Positions 61,826 to 64,000 of a stretch of 64,000 bases of DNA are shown piece by piece; the stretch's first letter is position 1, and each line of letters begins with the position of its first letter. This stretch comes from Diplosphaera chodatii (lineage: Eukaryota; Chlorophyta; Trebouxiophyceae; Prasiolales; Stichococcaceae), in NCBI GenBank assembly GCA_032358165.1, contig JAALGY010000008.1, positions 1,922,001-1,986,000 on the forward strand, given 5' to 3'. The translations under genes and the position numbers were made by a program. Under the pieces are notes generated by a model that saw nothing but the letters and a program-made list of their open reading frames with translations, was not told the origin of the DNA and ran no database searches.

Positions 61826-64000
61826 ATGGCGCAGCTGGGCCCCGCCCGGCCCGCCCGGCTGACAGACGCGGAGGTGCTCGCCCTGGAGCACCAGGCGCAG
61901 CTGCGCGTCCCGGGCGACGATGCCCCCGACATCGAGCGCCGCAAGCAGGTGGGCGTCCCCACACGCCGCCTCCGATCCTGTTGGAGTGCCTGTTGCCACG
62001 GGTGGCACGGCACACTGACTCGACTGAGTGAACTAGGTCGAGGTGGCGTACCACGCACGGTCTGCTGCCACCTTCACCATGGCCCCGAGACGACCGTTCA
62101 AACTGTTGGCGCAGCGGCCGTCCGGTACATGCCCGCAGGTGGAGGCGATGCGCAACTTCGAGGGGGAGGAGACGGTGCGCGGGCGGCGCGTCAACGTGCT
62201 GGCGGGCCTGGAGCTGCACCAGCAGCTGCTCAGCGGGCCCGAGGAGCGCCAGCTCGTCGAGCACATCCGCTCCTGGGTGGCCGCGGTGAGGCGCGAGCAA
62301 GGAAGGCGCCGCACAAGCGGCCGCCTGGTGGTGTGTGCAGGAAGTCGTGGAACCCCGGTGCCCTGACTGGGTCGTTGGTGAGAGGTGGTGAGAGGCAGAG
62401 CGGCAGCCTTTGGAGCTGGTGTACAACCAAGGCAACCACCGAAGGAGCATAGGAGTCCGCGACAAGTCCTGCTGCTTGCTGAGTGCATGCAGCCGCTGCT
62501 GCAGGGCAAGCGGGGGGAGCTGCGGGGCCGCACCTTCAGCGCGCCGCGCAAGTGGATGCCGGGCAAGGGCCGCATCACCTGCCAGTTCGGCTGCTGCTAC
62601 AACTACGCGACCGACGCGCAGGGCCGCCCCAAGGGTGCGGTCCACTCGTCACTTCTGTTGCGTGTCATGACGGCCGTAAGAATGCCTTGACCGGCTGCTA
62701 TTCGGACTTTTGCCTGAACGATACAGCATTCTCGACCTTCGTGGAAGTGCAAGTGGTGATGTCGTCCCAAGTTCAGACTCCATATGATGCGTACCAGCAG
62801 TGTATGAAGCACAAGCAGTTGTGGCTATGTAGAACAATGCACAACTGGGGCCACAACTGTGGCAGCAGTTGGCTGATCAGTGCTCGGAAGGTCAGTAGTC
62901 AGAAGGCTGCCTACCATGCACAGCCCTGACTTATTCACCTTGTTCGCTCGGATCACCATTGCTATGTTGTGGTGTGCTGCATTCTCGAAGGAACCCTGCA
63001 GTCCTGACTGCTGCACCGTGTTTGGCCGCTGCACATTGCAGAGACACTGACTGTCAAATGCACAGTGCATGCTATGACAGGCATATGGCCGGCATTTAGG
63101 CTGTCGGCTGTGCCACAAATGCTGACTGTCAGTGTATGAGAGTGTACAAATGCTGTCACAATGTGCTGTCAAAACCTTTGCGCACTCTACTGTCATGAGA
63201 GAGTCGCTTCCATGCACAGGCACGTTGGTTTGAACGTGGGAGTAAGTGATGTTGGTCTGGTTTCGCATGCAGGCATCATCGCGGAGGAGGTGGTGGAGCC
63301 GATGCCGGCGGTGCTCAAGGCGCTGTGCCGGCGGATGGTGCGGTGGCGCATCCTGCCGCCCGACCGCGAGCCCGACACCGCCATCGTCAACGTGTACGAC
63401 ACGGGTGCGCGCGCGGCCGCGCCAGCTGCCGAGCCTGTCAAGAGCCAATGCTTGGCTGCCAGCTGTGCAACGATCAGCATCCGCCGGCTACTGTGCCTTT
63501 TTCCAGATGAAACGAGCACCGCTGCACGTCCTCCGTTGGCCGTGCCTGCTCTGCTGGCGCTGACGCGGGTGTGTGACGACGACGCAGGCGACTGCATCCC
63601 GCCGCACATCGACCACCACGACTTCGTGCGCCCCTTCGTCACGATCAGCCTGCAGAGCGAGCAGGAGATCCTGTTCTCGGAGCGCATCGTGTCGCTGGAT
63701 GCGGGCGTCTTCAGCGGCAAGTTCAAGATGCCGCTGCCGCCCGGTAGGTGTCTCTGCAGTACATGTGAGGACTAGTTCACTGTTGCTCAGCGACAGACAT
63801 AACAGTATGGACGTCAGCAGTGAGGAACAGTGTGATGAGCAAGCTGTTGCGCTGGAGGTGGGTGCATCCTGTGGCAGGGTCCCACTGCTGCTGGGCGGGT
63901 GTGTGCTGCTGCTGCAGCCTGCACATGTTGCCTTCGTGCCACCATGTCACAGCATGCGTCGTGAAGGATCTGATAGTGAGGACTGTCCAGCTGTGTATTG
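61826..64000 (+). CDS. ALKBH9/10-type Fe(II)/2-oxoglutarate dioxygenase, 3' end outside window
   Basis: Plant ALKBH9/ALKBH10 proteins remove N6-methyl marks from RNA; this is their likely algal counterpart. Five exons join in frame: 61826-61948 (MAQLGPARPARLTDAEVLAL), 62139-62285 (VNVLAGLELHQQLLSGPEER), 62505-62634 (GKRGELRGRTFSAPRKWMPG, CQFGCCYNYATDAQGRPKG), 63273-63404 (VEPMPAVLKALCRRMVRWRI, DTAIVNVYDTG) and 63588-63743 (GDCIPPHIDHHDFVRPFVTI, SLQSEQEILF). PPHIDHHDF supplies the iron-binding His and Asp of HxD. The second iron His and the 2OG-binding Arg would lie in the next exon, which is beyond 64000. The exon 5 donor is GTAGGT. Exon 3's true start could be slightly earlier, because several AG sites precede it. 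Confidence 0.9.

Noticed and set aside
62033..62645. Overlapping minus-strand frames at the ALKBH gene
   Set aside because: They mirror the plus-strand ALKBH exons, which carry the family motifs and phase-consistent introns.

Overview
The window is nuclear DNA of a GC-rich green alga. I infer a chlorophyte, probably Trebouxiophyceae. The evidence is dense short introns (mostly about 100-350 bp) with GTGNGN donors and TGCAG acceptors, alanine-, glycine- and arginine-rich proteins, plant-type homologues (SPIRRIG-like BEACH protein, plant-type formate dehydrogenase, plant-type ALKBH9/10 dioxygenase) and a degenerate TTTAGGG-like satellite. No tRNA, rRNA, transposase or CRISPR array was recognised. 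Most genes have many exons; spans below run from start codon to stop codon and include introns.

Layout. (1) 1-14485, plus: the 3' part of a very large BEACH/WD40 gene (armadillo-like region, PH-BEACH, BEACH, WD40) that begins left of the window. One 963-bp intron holds a minisatellite with telomere-like words. (2) 14982-28282, minus: a head-to-tail array of three formate dehydrogenase genes. Copy A looks functional, copy B has an in-frame TAA, and copy C has lost most formate-binding residues. (3) 29119-31403, minus: an unrecognised secreted protein. (4) 31404-33659: the largest gene-poor stretch. (5) 33660-35726, plus: a six-exon gene joining a very divergent histone H4 fold to a C-terminal domain that resembles an MCM-type winged helix. 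This is the most unusual item. (6) 36162-37557, minus: exosome subunit MTR3. (7) 38351-41186, plus: class 3 lipase. (8) 42026-50629, minus: large prominin-like multi-span membrane protein. (9) 50884-53958, minus: D-amino-acid oxidase. (10) 54930-55552, plus: ENY2/SUS1. (11) 55714-57171, minus: small membrane-anchored two-repeat protein. (12) 58135-61376, plus: coiled-coil plus Gly/Pro-rich protein. (13) 61826 to beyond the right edge, plus: ALKBH-type RNA demethylase candidate.

The genes are ordinary eukaryotic neighbours rather than an operon. Three sit in one theme, RNA and chromatin (MTR3, ENY2, ALKBH), as does the H4-like fusion, but I see no sign that they are co-regulated. For the H4-like fusion, ENY2, the lipase, the ALKBH and the Gly/Pro-rich gene I followed the splice phase through every exon and it stayed consistent; the other models are partial.
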